DNA of 64,000 nt from Entophlyctis helioformis. Lineage: Eukaryota; Chytridiomycota; Chytridiomycetes; Chytridiales; Chytriomycetaceae. The stretch covers positions 62,001 through 126,000 of the forward strand of contig JAHLKH010000041.1 of assembly GCA_025526915.1 (NCBI GenBank), given 5' to 3'. The translations under genes were made by a program, and so were the position numbers. Under the pieces are notes generated by a model, which saw only the letters and a list, made by a program, of their open reading frames with translations, was not told the DNA's origin and made no database searches. Of the stretch, positions 18,897-30,752 are shown one piece after another (the stretch's first letter is position 1; every line of letters starts with the position of its first letter).

Positions 18897-21800
18897 ATGG
18901 CAAGCAACGGCAGGCTCTCGCAGGGCCCGCCGCTGTCGCTGTACCAGCAGACGCTGATGCTCATCGAGCGGCTGTACTCGCTCGACGGCTTCGACCGCTT
19001 CCTGTTCCCGGACGGCATCGAGGCCGCCACGACGGCCGCCGCCGCGCAGACGTCGCTGCCGACCATCACCGACCCCATCGACGTGCTGCACGGCTGCTTC
19101 CGCCTCGGCGCGCCGCTGTGCCGCTTGTTCAACCAGCTGCGGCCCCTCAAGGAGCTCGACGTGCCCGACGTGTCGCACATCCCAAAGGGCGGCTACACCA
19201 ACACCTGCAAGAAGTGCATCTACCACTTCCTCGTCGGCGTCAAGGACGAGCTGGCCGTGCCCGAGGACCAGCTGTTCTCGGTCTCGGACCTGTACAAGGA
19301 CGACACCAACGCTCTGGTCAAGGTGATTGTTGTCGCTGTTCTCGCTGTTGTTGTCGCTGTTGCTGTTGTTTGGCTGCTGCGGCGGCGGCGGCTGCGCTTG
19401 ATCGTATCCATGCCTGTTGGCGCCAGTGCGGCTGCAGCCATCCGTCGTGCTGGCTGTGCGGCAGCTGGTGCGGCTGGTGCACGCTGCGTGTCGATCCATG
19501 CCGGCCCCACGCCCGTGCGGGCAGCCGCTGTGCACACACACACCACGCACACACGCACGCACACACGCACACACGCATACGCTCGCTCGCTCGGACAGCC
19601 GCAGCCACATCTGGCCGCCTGGCTGGATCCATCCGCCGCGACAATGGCGCATCCACGATGCCGTTGCGCATGCGCTGCATCGCCCGATATGCGGGCCGTG
19701 CCGTGCCGTGCCGTGCTGCGACATGCTGTGCTCTGCCTTGGCACCCATCCACCAGCGCCTGCACACGCCGCTGTGCGTCCGCTCTCCTCCCTCCTGCGCC
19801 TACGCCTGCCTCTGCAAGCACGCGGCCGCAGAACGCCACATTCGGCATCTGCCCCGTATCTGCTTCGTATCTGCTTGCCAGCGGCTTCTTGCGGCACAAA
19901 GCCCCATCAACTGACGCACACACACTGCTTGCTTCTGCACAGGCTCTCAAGACGGTGACGCTTGTGGTCGACACCATCGAGAGTCGCGGCCTCTTCCCGC
20001 CCCCCAAGCCGCTGCCGTTCGCCACCCTGAACGCCAGCGCCGAGAAGCCCACCGACAACCGCGCTCGCGTGCTGCAGGAGATGATCGAGACGGAGCGCAC
20101 ATACAACCATGCGATCCAAGAGCTGCTCGTGAGTCGTGGCATGCCGCTAGTCTGCCTGCCGCACTTCCACACTCACACCCGCCTGCAATCCAGCTGTATC
20201 AAGAAGAGCTGCTGTCCAGCAACATGGTCAACAAAGATACCGTCTACAAGCTGTTTGCCAACCTGCCCGAGCTGGTCGACTTCCAGCGCCGCTTTCTCGT
20301 GTCCATGGAGTCCACGCTGTCGATGCCGTCCTCTGAGCAGCGCATTGGCGCGCTCTTTGTGAACAACGTATGCCATCTGCCAATGCACTTGTGGATGCCT
20401 TGGATGCCTGTGGATGCCTTGGATGGCTTGCCAACTGACAATACCACTGCTGCCGGTCAATGCAGGAAGAGGCGTTTGGCAGCTTCTACGAGGTTTTTTG
20501 CGGCAACTACAACAACGCATGTGCCCTGGCTCTCCAAGAGGCCGAGTCGCTCTCCAAGGTTCCGCGCATCGATCCCGTCCGCGGCCTCCAAGGCTACCTC
20601 ATTCGCCCCGTGCAAAGAATCTGTAAATACCCGCTCCTGCTCAACGTAAGCGGCCTCTCCCTACACATGTCATCCGATACCCTTCCATGCAGTGCTCACA
20701 CACCCTTGATCATGACACGTCAACAGGAACTCGTTAAACTGAGCAGCCAAGAATCGTATCCCTTCTACGACGAGCTGGTGGCTGGCATGGAGTCCATCAA
20801 GCGCGTCACAGAGCGAGTCAACGAAACCAACCGCATCGAAGACAACAAGATCATCAAGCAGGAGCTGATTGACCACGTCGAAGACTGGAAGGGCATGCGG
20901 CCCGCCGAGTTTGGCAACCTGCTGCTCTCGGACAAGTTCATCATGCTCTCCAATGATCTCGAAAAGGAGTACGTCCTGTACCTCTTTGACCGCATCCTCC
21001 TCTGCGTCAAGGAGTCCAAGAAGAAGAAGAAGCGCGGTGTCGGCGAAGAGACTGTGTATGCCGTCAAGGGCAACATCTTCATCTCGTCCATCGTCCAGGT
21101 CGAGAACACGTCCAAGCCCGAGATGCAGTTTTTCGAGCTGGTCGTGTACTGGCGCGATGCGTCCGAAACGGACACGTTTGCGCTAAAGTGCCGCAACATC
21201 GAGCTTGTCAACCAGTGGAAAACACGTCTCGATAACCTGCTGGTGACCGAACGCCAGCGTCGCAAGTCGCTCTCCGAGGCTCGCTCGCAAGAACTCGCCA
21301 ACCGCGCCAACGGCATGTCCATCAAGACGTCGACGCCCGAGCCTGGCGACTACAATGGCTACGACTACGACTACGACGGCATCAGGCGTGCAAACACGGC
21401 GTACCCCATGTCGGCTGGCCCCAACGGCTTTGCCAACCCGCTTGCCGGTGACGTGAACCGAAGTTCGCGCAAGAGCAGCCCTGCAACCGCCCGGTCAGCT
21501 GCAGGCAACAGTGTCATGCCGCGCACCACCAGCATCCACGTCGGATCCAACTCGGCGGCTGCTGCCACGATCGCTGCTGCTGCATCCATGGGCATCACCA
21601 TCCCCACTGGCATCAACTCGGCCAGCCGGCAGTCGCTCGCCCCGCAGCGCGCTCCCAGCAACAGCAGCATTTCTGCGCCAAAGTCTCCCAGCGCGCAGAC
21701 GGCCGACTACAACCTTTGCCTATGGCCAGCAGCAGGGATCCAGCAGCTTCCTGCCTCGCAAGTCCTCGATTGGCCCACAATCGGGCGGTGGCAGCAGCAG

Positions 21801-23311
21801 CAACAGCGGCGCCAATGGCCCTACCAGCAGCAGGCAGAGCCCACGTCGCCGCGTCCAGGTGGATCTGCAGCAGCGGCAGCGGCCCGCCAGCAACTGTTCA
21901 TGGGCGGCGGTTACGGCGGCATGGGCGGCATGGGCGGTGTGGGCATGGCTGGCGTTGGCTACATGATGCTGCCTTCGCGCGACGCCAACGCCAACCCGAG
22001 CGCCGGCACCGTTCCCGTGTCCACTGACAACGTCACCGTCATCGAGCACCGCCAGCAGCAGCAGTACCAGCAGCACCAGAACCAGCAACCAGGCCGCCAT
22101 GGCCGCCAACGATCCGTACTTCCCATCGCCGCCCGTCTCGGCCCCGGGATCGCCCGGCCCCAACGGCTTCCACGACGCGCGCCACCAGTTCCGCCAGCGC
22201 TCCGGGTCCATCTCGGGCGGCGTGTCGCGTCTGCAGACGGACCTGCGCACGATGCCGCCGTCCAACGCGTTCCCGCCCCGCCGCAGTCGGCCCCGCTGTC
22301 GCCGCGCCAGACGGCCTGGGCGGCCCGCCGTCGATGCCCATGCCCATGCCGCCGTCGATGCCGCTGCCGCCACCGCCTTCCTTTGGCCCGCCGTCCATGG
22401 CACTGCCACCGCCGCCGTCTGGAGGCCCGCCTGCCATGGCCTGCCTCCAGGCCCTCCGTCTGGCGGCCCTCCTTCTGGCCCGCTGCCCGGCCCTCCCTCA
22501 GGCGGCCCGCCGTCTATGGCGCTGCCGCCGCCGCCGTCTAGTGGCCCGCCTGCCATGGCCCTGCCTCCAGGCCCACCCTCTGCCGGGCTCTCTGGGCCCC
22601 GCCCTTCCCGCTGCCCTCTGGCCCGCCAGCGATGGGGCTGCCCATGCCGCCCGCTGCGCCTTCTGTGCCACCGCCACGCACGCGCACGCCGCAGCCCGTG
22701 TCCGAGCACCAGATCCAGCAGCAGTACGACCAGGCGGCTGCCGGCCGCCACAAGCGATCCGTCTCGTCGCCCGACCGCCAGGCACCAGACCATCCGCAGG
22801 ACCAGCAATACCTCACGCAGCAGATGCCGCCCCCTCGTCGCGTCCGCCCCCGCCTGGCATGGCTCTTCCTCCCATGCCCCTGCCCCCGCCGCCAGCCACC
22901 GATAGCCACTCGCCTCTCGACGACCGCAGCGCCGTCCCCGGCCGTGTCACGTCGCCCAACGCCTCGCGCACTTCGACAGGTGCGCCGTCCATGTCAGGCG
23001 CCAACTCTGCCGCAGGTGGCGGTGCTGTGGGATCCGCACCGCTCATCAAGATCAAGATCTACTACGGCGACGATGTCATTCTCATGGCGGTGCCGTCGCG
23101 TAACACGACGTTCAAGGACCTCGTGTCAAAGATCACCCGCAAGATCCGCCTCAACAACGCGCCGCTGCCTGATGGCCGTGATGTGCGGCTGCGGTACCGT
23201 GACGAGGAAGGAGACTACGTGAGCCTGAATGGCGACGATGACGTTAGCATGGCGTTTGACCAGGCGCGTGTGGGCAGTGAGCGTGGGCTTGTGCACATTG
23301 TTGCGTCGTGA
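18897..23311 (+). CDS. CDC24: CDC24-type Rho/Cdc42 guanine nucleotide exchange factor
   Basis: Exons 18897-19322, 19943-20128, 20194-20367, 20466-20645 and 20727 onward, all phase 0. Order: CDC24 calponin-like domain (SLYQQTLMLIERLYS...GCFRLGAPLCRLFNQL...DLYKDDTNALVK), DH/RhoGEF (VLQEMIETERTYNHAI, LIRPVQRICKYPLLLN), PH (LLLSDKFIML...YVLYLFDRILLCVKE), a long Gln/Pro/Gly linker, and a C-terminal PB1 domain (IKIKIYYGDDVILM, DEEGDYVSLNGDDDV). This is the fungal Cdc24/Scd1 layout; it activates Cdc42 at polarity sites and PB1 binds a Bem1-type scaffold. The linker (21700-22900) switches reading frame at least six times while each segment stays protein-like, so it is best read as carrying indel errors. 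Intron 1 is 620 nt. Expected length is about 1,180 aa. Confidence 0.92.
21700..22900 (+). other. Frame-broken Pro/Gly/Gln linker of CDC24
   Basis: Protein-like text moves between frames: FAYGQQQGSSSFLPRKSS (frame of 21511), MGGGYGGMGGMGGVG (frame of 20460), PYFPSPPVSAPGSPGPNGF (frame of 22099), MPMPMPPSMPLPPPPS (frame of 22334), back to the 22099 frame (GPPSGGPPSGPLPGPPS), then PQPVSEHQIQQQYDQ (frame of 22632), then the PB1 frame. No splice sites explain the shifts. Confidence 0.75.
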
Positions 23312-23569
23312 TGGATCGCAGTGGTGATGATGATGATGGTGGTGGTGGTGGTGTTCTTTTATTCTGTGGGGCTTTTTGGTCGTTTGTGACATTCTCAACC
23401 TCTCTGTCTCTCTGTCGCTGTCTTTTTGATTCCTATCTCATCCCAATCAAATATATGCGTTTTTATGATGGCCAAAAGGTTTTATTAAGGCATCCAATAC
23501 GCCGCACATTGAATGATAGAAAGTCGTAGAATACGAAGAAGAAAAGCACACCATAAAACGAACACGCAA
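23312..23569. other. Convergent 3' intergenic region with GAT/GGT microsatellite
   Basis: 258 bases between the CDC24 stop and the stop of the opposing repeat protein. It holds a (GAT)n(GGT)n tract at 23324-23354 and AT-rich segments suited to poly(A) signals (AATAAA-like motifs are not exact). No gene seen. Confidence 0.6.
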
Positions 23570-26500
23570 TCAGACGTATGGCTTGCGGCACCGAGCGCCA
23601 CATGGTGCACCCGTCACAGTCTTGACGACCTTGTCGAGGCTTGATACGGGCAGTCCACCGATTTCGCCACGGGTGTTTCCTTGGCCCGCGCACTCGCTGT
23701 TCGTCACAACAACGCCGTGGATCTCAATCGCCAGGTTAGCCTGGCTGCTCGCGAACCTGACTGCCACAACGCCGCCGTCGTCGCCACGCGCAGCAGCAGC
23801 AGCAGCATTTCGGCCGACCTTTCCACGCGCAGCAGCCACCTTGGCCAACGGCACGCGAGTCGTCTGCATCACGCCAACAGCAGCCGCGTCCAGAGCGTCT
23901 GGCCGAACGACTGGCGCCATGACGTATCGGTTCGACGGCTGCTCGAACCACTGACCGCCGTTCTCCAGCACACGGCTGTCCAGCATGTCCACGCGTACGC
24001 CGTGGCACGGCTGGTCGCCGCTTCCGCTTCCAACGCCAAACACGCTTCCCTGTGGCCATGCCGACGCGCCGCTGGCATGGGCGACCAGCCGCCATGTGAC
24101 CACAAGCACGTCGTTCGCGTGGATGGATGGGACGTGTTGGTACAGGACAAGGGAGCCCGGTCCAGTGGACGAGATGAGCGCGTGCGAGGACGTCTCGGCT
24201 GTCCATGTGGCGGGCGGTGTGTGCACGCTGATCGATGCGCGTGAGCCTGCTTGCAGGGCTACGGACCAACCGGCCAGTCCGCCCGTGAACCGCGGGTTCT
24301 GGATAGCACGTGCCGGGTTGCATGTGGCCGACGCAGCGGACCCATGGGCCGTCTGCGAGTACGCTGCGTCTGTCCATTGATCGTCCGAGCCAGCCTGCTG
24401 CACGTTGTCCGTGTTGTCATCGGCGGCGGTTATCTCGTCAACGACAGTCGTGGCGGCCGTGCGAGCGACTGGCTGGCTTGCGTCGGCCGTGGGGGCTTCG
24501 TCTTGCACAAAGATGCTGCTGAACGACGACCACACCTTGCCGGCAATGTCCATGGCAACGCGCTCCACATCGCTTGTTTCCGTGTCACTTGCATCCGTCT
24601 CGGGGGCCGCGACCAGCACATCGGCCACCGACGGCCACCAAGCCGCCGTGTCCTTGCCTTTGGCTGCGCTCTTCTTACCGGCGCTCGGCTTTTCAGCGGG
24701 TCTGCCAGTCTGGTCGGCAGCTGATGGGTTGATCTCGTCGTCGGCAAGCATGCTCACGACCCCGCGTGTCAGGTACTCCACGGCCGACTTGATGGCGTTG
24801 GCAGCCATGTCCGAGTGCACGCCGCCGTCGGCATCCGCGTCCTCCATCTCGCTTTCAGAGAGAATCGACCACACTGCATCGCCGGCTGTCGACATAAGGG
24901 ACTCGACAACTGTCTTGGCGGATTGGCGTTGTGGACGCGATACACGTCGAGGCGGCGAGACGGGTGGCTTCATGTTGGACTCTCCCATCGACGGATCAGC
25001 CAACAGTGACTTGAGACCATCAAAGATGCTCGTGTAGATGGCCTGAATCTGAGGTGACAACTCGGACGGACCAGAGTCGGGATCCGTCACAAGCACGCTG
25101 TCGATGATCTTGTCGATTGAGATCTTGCTGCCACTCGAGCTGCGCAAGTGCTGTTGGAGCTGCTCAACTACCGTCGGTTCTGCCTTGGATGGCTTGTCGG
25201 CCGACTCGCCCATCGACGGATCAGCCAACAGTGACTTGAGACCATCAAAGATGCTCGTGTAGATGGCCTGAATCTGAGGTGACAACTCGGACGGGCCAGA
25301 GTCGGGATCCGTCACAAACACGCTGTCGATGATCTTGTCGATTGAGATCTTGCTGCCACTCGAGCTGCGCAAGTGCTGTTGGAGCTGCTCAACCACTGTC
25401 GGTTCTGCCTTGGATGGCTTGTCGGCCGACTCGCCCATCGACGGATCAGCCAGCAGCGACTTGAGACCGTCAAAGATACTCGTGTAAACAGCCTGGATCT
25501 GTGGCGACAACTCGGACGGGCCAGAGTCGGGATCCGTCACAAACACGCTGTCGATGATCTTGTCGACCGAGATCTTGCTGCCACTCGAGCTGCGCAAGTG
25601 CTGTTGGAGCTGCTCAACCACTGTCGGTTCTGCCTTGGATGGCTTGCCGGCCGACTCTCCCATCGACGGATCAGCCAGCAGCGACTTGAGACCATCAAAG
25701 ATGCTCGTGTAAACAGCCTGGATCTGAGGCGATAACTCGGACGGGCCAGAGTCGGGATCCGTCACAAACACGCTGTCGATGATCTTGTCAACCGAGATCT
25801 TTCTGGCATCTGGGTCGTTCAACAACTGCTCAACAAACGACTGCGTGTTGGTCGGGCTGCGCGACTTGACGCTTGGCTTGGCAGCATTGTCGTCATCAGC
25901 CACGAGAACGTTGTCCTTGATGAGAGACCAGAGCGAGGCGATGGGACGCATTATGATTTCAGGGTGATCGTCCTTGGTTGTCTTTGCATCGGGGTCCTCG
26001 ACCAGTATGCTCGCAAACGCTTGCTGCAGAGCCGTGAATGCCTGAATGGCCGCTGCGTCGATGTCAAAGTCGGGGGTTTGGGCGTTGGTCTTTGGGGCCG
26101 ACTGCGGTGTAGCATCTGCGCGACTGCCGCTGCCGCTGCCACTGACAGCCGCCGCCGTTTGCTTTTCGCTCTGCTGTTTCTTTGGGTGTCCTTGCATCGG
26201 CTTTCTGCGGGGCTGGACTTGCGATTCTTGGTCAGGCGCAAGGATGGTTTCGAGCAATGCGCTGAGACGTTTGAGTTGCTCGGTCATGGCCCTTTCGGAC
26301 GCCGACGGCCCATCGCCATCGCTCTGCTCTTCGTCAGGGTCTTGGTTAAGCGCATTGGACGCGAGACGGGACATTGCACTCAGCGTCTGCTTGGCCATCT
26401 GCGAAACAGCGTTGACCTCATCGTCGGCATCATCCGAGACATGCTGCTCACGGCGGTTGGATGACGACAACGAAGGCGAAGGTGGCTTGGACACCGCCAC

Positions 26501-27535
26501 AGGCGGCGACTGGATCTCCTCGTCTGGGTCTGGTACAAGGATGCTCGAGACCAGGCTGGCGATGGATCGAAAGACTTGAGTAGCGGGTTCCTCATTGTCA
26601 TCAGACTGCACGGACTTGCCACCCATGACATTGTGAATGGCGTCAGCGACATCGTCGTCGGCGAGGATGTACGACCAAAAGTTTTTCGAGCTGCCTTCCG
26701 ACGCCTTCTTGCCAGAGGCAGCGTTCGGCTGGGACTGACTGTCGCGTCGAGATTCACGGCTGATGGGAGATGCCTGTTGGCCTTGGGCAGATGAGTCGCT
26801 GTCCGGGGAACTGTCTTGGACAAACAGCTGCTTCATAAAACCACCAAGCAGTGTTTCGGGGGCGTCGCCTTGCTGCTCCTTGGCCGGCTGCTTGGGCTTT
26901 GAGCTGTACTGGTTGCTGCCCGTGCTGGCGACTGGACGCGATGGCGGCGACACAGACGCGGCCGACTTTGTGGGAACAGGCTCGTCGTCCGACTGGGATA
27001 AGAAAAACGACTCGAAGAATGAAGGGCCAGATGGGCTCTTTCCAGACGGCTGGGTCACTGCGGATGCATTCGCTTTTGCTCCGCTTCGAAAGCCCAGGCT
27101 GGACAAGCCCGCCTGCGATCCGATGTAGAGCACGGCTGTATACGCGGGATCATTGGCATACGGGAGCGTTCAGACATGCGAGCGTTTAGTAGGGAGACAC
27201 ACACAGACACAATGCCATGCTGTGGCAGGCTAGTGAAGAGGCAGTAATGATCAGATCTGACTCGCAATGGGAAGCATTTCGCCCATGCATAGATCGCCTC
27301 GGATTGGCATATCCAGGCACCGTCCGCCACGACAGACACGATGGGAGCGCACTGGCAGATACGACACAGCCGCGGGCTGGGGGCACTCACCAACGACAAT
27401 GATGACGAACGCGGCACTGTCGGATATGTTTCCAAACAGACTTGTGGAGGGGCGTTTCTTGCGCGGCAATCCAGCAGATGCTGGCTGTGGAGCGCCTTCA
27501 GCCGCCGCAGCAGGGACACTGGCAGACGACGACAT
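23570..27535 (-). CDS. Unrecognised signal-anchor protein with 75-aa tandem repeats and C-terminal beta-sandwich-like domain
   Basis: Two exons (27535-27391, 27135-23570) give 1,236 aa. Residues ~39-62 form one hydrophobic helix (AAFVIIVVAVLYIGSQAG) after a short basic N-terminus with RKKR, so it is predicted type II (N-in, C-out). The middle ~850 residues are Ser/Asp/Ala-rich and contain many degenerate units of an amphipathic helix followed by [I/V]-[L/F]-V-x-D-P-D (for example ILVPDPDEE, ILVEDPDAK, VFVTDPDSG, VLVADDDNA, IFVQDEAP). Four are near-identical 75-residue copies. The C-terminal ~220 residues begin CNPARAIQNPRFTGGLAGWS, like the start of carbohydrate-binding or galactose-binding-like beta-sandwiches, and contain several Cys, fitting an extracytoplasmic location. 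I do not recognise the family and assign no function. It is head-to-head with the SH3 membrane protein, 138 bases apart. Confidence 0.75.
24977..25801 (-). repeat. Four 225-bp in-frame tandem repeats
   Basis: Units at 25801-25577, 25576-25352, 25351-25127 and 25126-24977 (last one truncated after GES). Each encodes 75 residues beginning KIS[V/I]DKIIDSV[F/L]VTDPDSG and ending LQQHLRSSSGS; copies differ at only a few residues (V/I, F/L, A[G/D]KPSK). The exact 225-bp spacing was checked at the four GATCTT sites. Confidence 0.92.
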
Positions 27536-27673
27536 GATCTCTGTGCTGGCAATGTTGGCGAAGGAGAATCCTGCAACAAATCTGGGCGGTGCATTTCGCC
27601 GCGAGTTTCGAAATGGTTTGTTTTCTGATTTTTCGTGTATGGTTTGCCCACCAACGCCAAACGCAAAACCCCG

Positions 27674-30505
27674 ATGGCGTCGCTCAGCGCAGTTCTCGTT
27701 CTGCTTGCGGGCCTTTCACGCAGTGCACACGCACAGGCCGCCGCACAGTGCTTCCTGCTCACGCGGGACTCGCCCTGCGGCGAAGACTACGGCGGCTTCC
27801 CCATCCAGACGGCGACGTTTGCCAACCAGGCCGAGTTCACGTCGCTGCTGCAGACGGGCATCGCCGACCTCGACAACGTCGCCAAGGCGTTCAACACCAA
27901 CTACGGCTGCTCGGCAGCGACGGTGCGCCCGGCGCTCGACTCGATGCGCTTCCAGGTGTCGCACTCGTGCTCCAACTTTGTTAACGAGGCGCTCAAGGCC
28001 GGGTGCAGGCCGTCGCCGGCGCAGCCCAACAAGAACCCCATCCTGTGCCAGGAGCGATGCGACTTTGCAACGTCGACGCTCATGATGGTGCTGGGCAACG
28101 CCACAGCCTGCCCGCCTGCGTCGGCTGAAATCATGACCAGACGCTCCAACGCCGTCAACCGCTTCGATACGTACTGCAAGGCGATGGGCCCGCAGGGCGT
28201 CAATGCGTGCACCCTCGGCGCTGTCAACGAGCGCGACCTCTGCGGTGAGTGGCAGCAGCAGCAGCTCTCGTTCTCCTCCTGCCTGTCTGTCTGCCTATTT
28301 GTCTGCTTGTCGACGTCGTTTTTGCTGCTGTTGTGGTTGTGCACCAGCGGCCGTTGAAGGTGCACGGCGCCAGCATCCGCAAGCATCCGCCAGTGTTTCA
28401 GGTTGCAGGTGGTGCACGCTGGGCACGCTGCGCAGCCAGCCGCTCGCCAAGGGCAACACATGCACGGGCGGCACCTTCCGCGCACCTTCTGCTGCCGCCA
28501 AGCACCCCGAGCAACCCGGGCACCTGCACAGCTTAGTCGAGGGCGTTGTGGCTGCGCTTCATCCGTGCAACCGGCCCGCTCCCGCAACGCCCTCGTGACC
28601 GCCCGCCTGCCCCTCTGCCCTGCCCTGCCCTGCCCTGCCCTGCTGCTGCTCTTGCCGTGCCTGGTTCGCAGCACACAGCAGAGGCCACGACGAGCACCTG
28701 CAGACACCAGCACTGCGACAGCGACGCAGACAGACGGGGCCATCGATTGGGGCTTGCCTGGCCCCCGCTTTGGCCAAGCGGCCATGTCCCGTTCACTGTC
28801 GCCTGCTCGCCGCTCATTGGCTGGCGCACTCCCTCCCACCTTGTGTCACCCCCCAATTCTTGCCTTTTTGGGACAATGAGCCCGGTGCAGCGACTGCAAC
28901 AGCAAACTGACTTGTGCACCTTGAACAGGCTGGCGCTCGCAGAATGTGGCCATTGCCCAGTGCTCGACCAACTTCAACGACGTGTGCTGCAACAACCTGC
29001 TCGCCAAGTTCGGCATCAAGCGCGCCTCTGACTCGTCCTCGGGCGGCATGTCCACGATCCTGCTTGGCGCCATCGTCGGCGGTGCCATCCTCATCGTCGG
29101 TGCCCTTGCTGGCTTCGGCTTTGTCTACTTCCGCCGCAACAGCAACTCCCGCGTCAAGTCGGACAGACGAGGCAGCCTCGACAATGGCCAGTACAACAGC
29201 TACGGCAGCAACGGCAAGTCGCAGCAGCGTCAGCAGAACAACGAGTACGGCATGTCGACGCCGCCCCACCAGCACAAGACCACGCCAACGTGGAACAATG
29301 TGCACGGCGACCGGCCCACGGGCAGCAACCACTCGTTCGGAAACAACGACACCATCACGCGCAGCGCGCAGCCCAAGAAGCTCGCCCCTGTCGCCGCCTA
29401 TGGCATGTACGATGCCGTCGACACCAGCTCCCCTGCCCCGCAGTCGTCCAACACCAACATCCCCACCACGCCGCTCATTGCCCACACTGCCACCGCGTCG
29501 CTCCTCGCGTCGCCCTCGTCGCCGTCCGGCAGTGGCACGCCCGGCCCTGTTGCCCTGCCGCTTGTCTCTGCCATCCCCGAGGGTGCCAAGCCGATGCACG
29601 TGCTGCACGCGTACGAGCCGTCCCTGCCGGACGAACTGCGCCTGGAAGTCGGCCGCGAGATCATGATGGTGCGTGCCTTTGACGACGGCTGGGCGCTTGG
29701 ATACAACCCCGAGACCTTCCAGCAAGGCGCCTTCCCGCTCGTCTGTGTCGTCGAGGCGGCGCCCCCTGTCCCCGTCGTTCCGGCCTCTGCGGTGTCCCAT
29801 GTGTCGGCGTCGGACGTTGGCGCGTCGTCGGTCCTCACGTCTGGTCCCGTGTCCAGCCTCATGGGCCGCGAGAACCGGTCGTCGGTGCTGTCCGTGTCCC
29901 GCCGCGTGTCGTCGCAGATCATCTCGCAGGCTGACCGCGAGACGGTGAGCAAGCTGATCAACTCTGCCCAGTCGTCGACGGTCGGCGGTGCGAGCGACAA
30001 GTCCAGGCAGATGGCACAACTGGATGTGCAGATGCAGCAGATGGAGCGTGAGCTTGGCATGATGGCTGCCTCGTCGGCGGCGTCTGCGTCCGTCTGCGTC
30101 TGGCTCTGGTGCTGCCGGCCGCACTGCCGAGACGGCTGCCGAGCGTCGTCTCCGTGAGCGCGAGGCCGAGGCTGAGCGTCTTCGGGTCGAGGAGCTTGAG
30201 CGCCAGCGCCGTCGCGAGGAGCGCGAGCGCGACCGTCTTGCCCGCGAACAGGAGCGTCTTCGTCTGGAGCAGGAGCGACTTGACCGCGAGCGCGAGCGTA
30301 TCCAGCGCGAACTGTACGAGCGTCAGCAGCAGGACCGCTACTACGCCTCTGGCGCTGGCGGTGCACAGATGTCCATGAGCCAAGAGTCCCAGAAGAAGCA
30401 GCCCATGGGCCGCTACCTGGCGGACCTGGAGACGGACCTTGATGTGTCTGCGTCTGCACCCGCCACCAAGTCGCCCATTGCGCGCACCCTCGACAATGAT
30501 CTGTA
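27674..30505 (+). CDS. Single-pass membrane protein: signal peptide, Cys-rich ectodomain, TM, SH3, coiled coil
   Basis: Exon 1 27674-28244, a 684-nt intron, then exon 2 from 28929. The N-terminus MASLSAVLVLLAGLSRSAHA is a signal peptide. The ectodomain has about 13 Cys (CFLLTRDSPCGED...CSAATV...SCSNF...GCRP...CQERCDF...NDVCCNNL). One TM helix follows at ~29052-29130 (STILLGAIVGGAILIVGALA), then FRRNSNSRVK. The cytoplasmic part has Ser/Asn/Pro-rich sequence, an SH3 domain (MHVLHAYEPSLPDELRLEVG...DDGWALGYN...GAFPLVCV) at ~29596-29752, and a long Arg/Glu coiled coil (ERLRVEELERQRRREERERD). The frame breaks by one base near 30090 in a GCGTCTGCGTCCGTCTGCGTCT tract; the coiled coil and the end (ARTLDNDL) need the shifted frame. 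The layout recalls Fus1-like or sensor-type fungal SH3 membrane proteins; ligand unknown. Confidence 0.8.
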
Positions 30506-30752
30506 GATGGAATGCCCTCTGGCACGCGTCACTCGGACACGGTCCCGCGAGCAACCACGTCGCCTGTTTCATTTCACCCTCCCCGTCATCATCTCTGTAC
30601 CCTCTCCCGCTCCTTTTCTTTGCAATCTCTACACATCCATCCACACTCATCCCCATCGCTCCCCCTGTTTTCGCTATCGCTCATCCCAGCATAATAAACC
30701 AACAACGCAACAACACGACATGGTAATTCAGTTTGAGTGCGTGGCAGTGGGA

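Noticed and set aside
17719..18903. Minus-strand open frame with a CV-rich leader joined to CARNMT1
   Set aside because: The CV run is the reverse of the CA microsatellite; the true start is the Met at 18606.
18209..20362. 717-residue plus-strand open frame rich in TH repeats
   Set aside because: It reads antisense to CARNMT1, through the (CA)n tract and then CDC24 in the wrong frame; the TH run is just translated CA repeat.
22334..22541. Separate short genes in the CDC24 linker
   Set aside because: The alternating frames all read as the same Pro/Gly linker and lie between PH and PB1 of one protein.
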